Assembly: GCA_021736135.1 (NCBI GenBank)
Contig: JAIPGO010000023.1
Coordinates: 1-42,443 of the forward strand
Reading direction: 5' to 3'
Source of the DNA: Candidatus Cloacimonadota bacterium
Lineage (GTDB): Bacteria > Cloacimonadota > Cloacimonadia > Cloacimonadales > TCS61
Length of the DNA stretch: 42,443 bases
Below are positions 41,315-42,443 of this stretch, piece by piece. Position numbers and translations under genes: made by a program. Within the stretch, counting starts at the first letter, position 1. Each line of letters starts with the position of its first letter. Below the pieces are notes generated by a model. That model had not been told where the DNA came from. It saw only the letters and a program-made list of their open reading frames with translations, and did no database searches.

Positions 41315-41350
41315 TTAATCCGTTTAATCCCCTTAATCCGCGGTTCATAG
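41315..41350. repeat. Inverted copy of the AACCGCGGAT repeat
   Basis: TTAATCCGTTTAATCCCC and CCGCGGTTCATAG read in reverse as CTATGAACCGCGGATTAAGG and GGATTAAACGGATTAA. This is the same head as the repeat at 40218, in opposite orientation. Just upstream, TTTCGCGGCTTTCGCGG adds a short GC-rich direct repeat. Confidence 0.65.
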
Positions 41351-41375
41351 TCTTTATAGAAAACTGCGTTTTCTG

Positions 41376-41521
41376 GCATTAGCGGGAGCTAATGCACTCC
41401 ATATAAATTGCGAAACCTGATGAAGTTCGGGGACATGGTTCTTTACAGTGATAGATTAAGGGTTTGGTGGAGAGGAAATCGATTCACGACTAACTATACA
41501 CGCCTGAACGCAGTGAAGGTT
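41376..41521. repeat. Dispersed palindromic repeat (copy 2)
   Basis: 41376-41401 is the exact reverse complement of 2912-2937, with the hairpin GCATTAGC GGGA GCTAATGC. 41503-41521 repeats the leader CCTGAACGCNGTGAAGGTT of copy 1 with one mismatch, but in direct orientation. The two parts therefore move or are arranged separately. Confidence 0.75.
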
Positions 41522-41746
41522 CGATTATAATTGAAACACCGTGCATTATACCATTTGAATTATAACCTTTAAAAACAAGAGTAAACGCAAAAATTCATTC
41601 TATTACAACAAATATACTTGACGGGAGATTTTAAAAATTCCATTTGTTGTTCCGATTAATGATTTGTTGGCTATTGGGAAAAATAAAAGAGCATATTGTA
41701 TGGAGAAGCAGATTCATTAATTTTAAATTGATTAGTGGAGGATAAA

Positions 41747-41899
41747 ATGAAAATATCCCGGTTTAATTGGAAACTGCTATTAACAATCCTGGTTTCACTG
41801 TTTTCTTTTATTGAATTGTATTGTACCGAATATATCGTTCCCAGAGAACCAGCTTCTGCAGATAATGCTGATATTGATCTGGCTATATGTGATCAGTAA
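41747..41899 (+). CDS. 50-residue exported mini-protein or truncated 5' gene end
   Basis: 50 codons from the ATG at 41747 with a strong GGAGG 5 bases upstream. The N-terminus is a good signal peptide (FNWKLLLTILVSLFSFIELYC); Cys26 could even be a lipid-attachment site. It is followed by only ~24 mature residues (TEYIVPREPASADNADIDLA) before the TAA stop. The excellent ribosome site and the neighbouring exported gene argue that it is translated. It may be a genuine small exported protein, or the remnant of a longer gene whose frame was lost. No homologue is recognised. Confidence 0.5.
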   Translation: MKISRFNWKLLLTILVSLFSFIELYCTEYIVPREPASADNADIDLAICDQ

Positions 41900-41934
41900 T
41901 AGAGTATGATAAACTAATTAGGAGAAAAAAGAAA

Positions 41935-42443
41935 ATGAGTAGATTAATACTTTTAATTATTTTATTTTTTTCAATTTACTTTTTATCAGGGCAGGATGAA
42001 CTGGAAGCTTTAGTTACCTGGGAAGTTGATTGCGGTAATAATTTTATATGTGAGAATTTTAATAAGGAAGGCAGTGATCTTAATAACGACGGATATGATG
42101 ATTATATAATAAGACTGCCTTATGGATCAAATGGACTGAACAGGTATCAAATTTTCCTGGGTAGTGCAACACCGGATTCGACTTTCGATTTTGAAACTGA
42201 AGTTCCGGATGGAAGTGGATTAGTATCCTGGGGAGGTGATCTGAATTCCGATGGATATAAAGATATTACTTTTGCGGTTGTAACAGATTTCAGTGATCCG
42301 GGAATTATCTATATCTGCTATGGAGGTGAAGAGATAGATCTGGAACCGGAATTTATACTTGTAGCTGACGATTATGTTCCCTATTCTTATGGTCTCAATT
42401 ACAAGGCATTCAATGGAGGATTTGACTTCAATGGTGATGGAAA
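41935..42443 (+). CDS. Exported FG-GAP/Ca-binding repeat protein (3'-truncated by window edge)
   Basis: The ATG at 41935 has AGGAG 10 bases upstream and the frame stays open to the window end (169 codons). Residues 1-18 are a signal peptide (MSRLILLIILFFSIYFLS). The mature part has regularly spaced aspartate-rich calcium loops, DLNNDGYDDYII, DLNSDGYKDITF and DFNGDG, each about 50-60 residues apart. This is typical of FG-GAP/VCBS beta-propeller blades of integrin-like surface proteins. By analogy with the other exported proteins in this window it probably ends in a sorting module beyond the window. It starts 35 bases after the mini-ORF and may be co-transcribed with it. Confidence 0.8.
   Translation, partial: MSRLILLIILFFSIYFLSGQDELEALVTWEVDCGNNFICENFNKEGSDLNNDGYDDYIIRLPYGSNGLNRYQIFLGSATPDSTFDFETEVPDGSGLVSWGGDLNSDGYKDITFAVVTDFSDPGIIYICYGGEEIDLEPEFILVADDYVPYSYGLNYKAFNGGFDFNGDG

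Larger units (their letters stand above)
41162..41746. other. Gene-free spacer with dispersed repeats
   Basis: It begins with AACCCATTTTGG (about 41160), reminiscent of the repeat at 18952. It then holds an inverted copy of the AACCGCGGAT repeat, the 26-base hairpin and the CCTGAACGCAGTGAAGGTT unit. No gene was recognised; a 60-codon frame at 41168-41350 is made of repeat sequence. The promoter for the exported mini-ORF is probably within 41600-41740. Confidence 0.6.

Overview
The window looks like a chromosomal segment of an anaerobic, Gram-negative bacterium of the Fibrobacteres-Chlorobi-Bacteroidetes (FCB) superphylum. A Cloacimonadota-like genome is my best guess, but this is inference without a database search. 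The basis is: several large exported proteins ending in the YPNPFNP-type C-terminal sorting/FlgD-like module; lipoproteins with lipoboxes; moderate base composition; very compact translationally coupled operons; and many dispersed palindromic intergenic repeats. No rRNA, tRNA or CRISPR array was recognised.

Layout. 1-2764: the end of one exported protein and a complete right-handed beta-helix exported protein. 2765-3252: a repeat-rich spacer. 3253-6576: a DUF47/PhoU-like regulator, a PiT phosphate permease, and an exported propeller/Fn3 protein. 6586-10803 (minus): a GNAT acetyltransferase and a giant GLUG/PKD exported protein. 11047-14603: a small VOC protein, then a minus-strand NtrY/NtrC-like two-component pair. 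14604-16642: two small genes bracketed by a ~300-bp direct duplication of the 5' end of the response regulator, leaving a truncated receiver pseudogene. 16700-19936: an RlmL-type rRNA methyltransferase, an AraC/GyrI-like regulator, and a two-gene lipoprotein operon (one Bor-like). 19937-20705: a gene-free stretch holding a probable non-autonomous mobile element and a second palindromic element. 20706-21482: an HD-domain hydrolase.

21663-41161 is the centrepiece. It is a ~19.5-kb single-strand gene train of 14 genes: a hydantoinase/allantoinase-type amidohydrolase, SsnA, YgfK, YgeY, YgeW, two different PLP fold-type-II enzymes, two complete xanthine-dehydrogenase-type molybdenum hydroxylases, a MocA cytidylyltransferase and an XdhC-type maturation protein. 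The first set of core genes matches the YgeW-YgeY-YgfK-SsnA-hydantoinase cluster that in gut bacteria supports anaerobic breakdown of urate and other purines. The likely logic is: Mo-hydroxylases and YgfK (FAD, NADPH and Fe-S) oxidise or reduce the purine ring; SsnA and the hydantoinase open rings; YgeY hydrolyses the ureide or amide intermediates; YgeW performs carbamoyl transfer or phosphorolysis; and PLP lyases release ammonia and a central metabolite. No YgeX-type diaminopropionate ammonia-lyase, carbamate kinase or purine permease lies in the window. Two other PLP enzymes sit where YgeX would be expected, and one hydroxylase carries an unusual Mo-FAD subunit fusion. This makes it a distinctive variant of the pathway.

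41162-42443: a repeat-rich spacer, a 50-codon exported mini-ORF, and the start of an FG-GAP/Ca-binding exported protein cut by the window edge.
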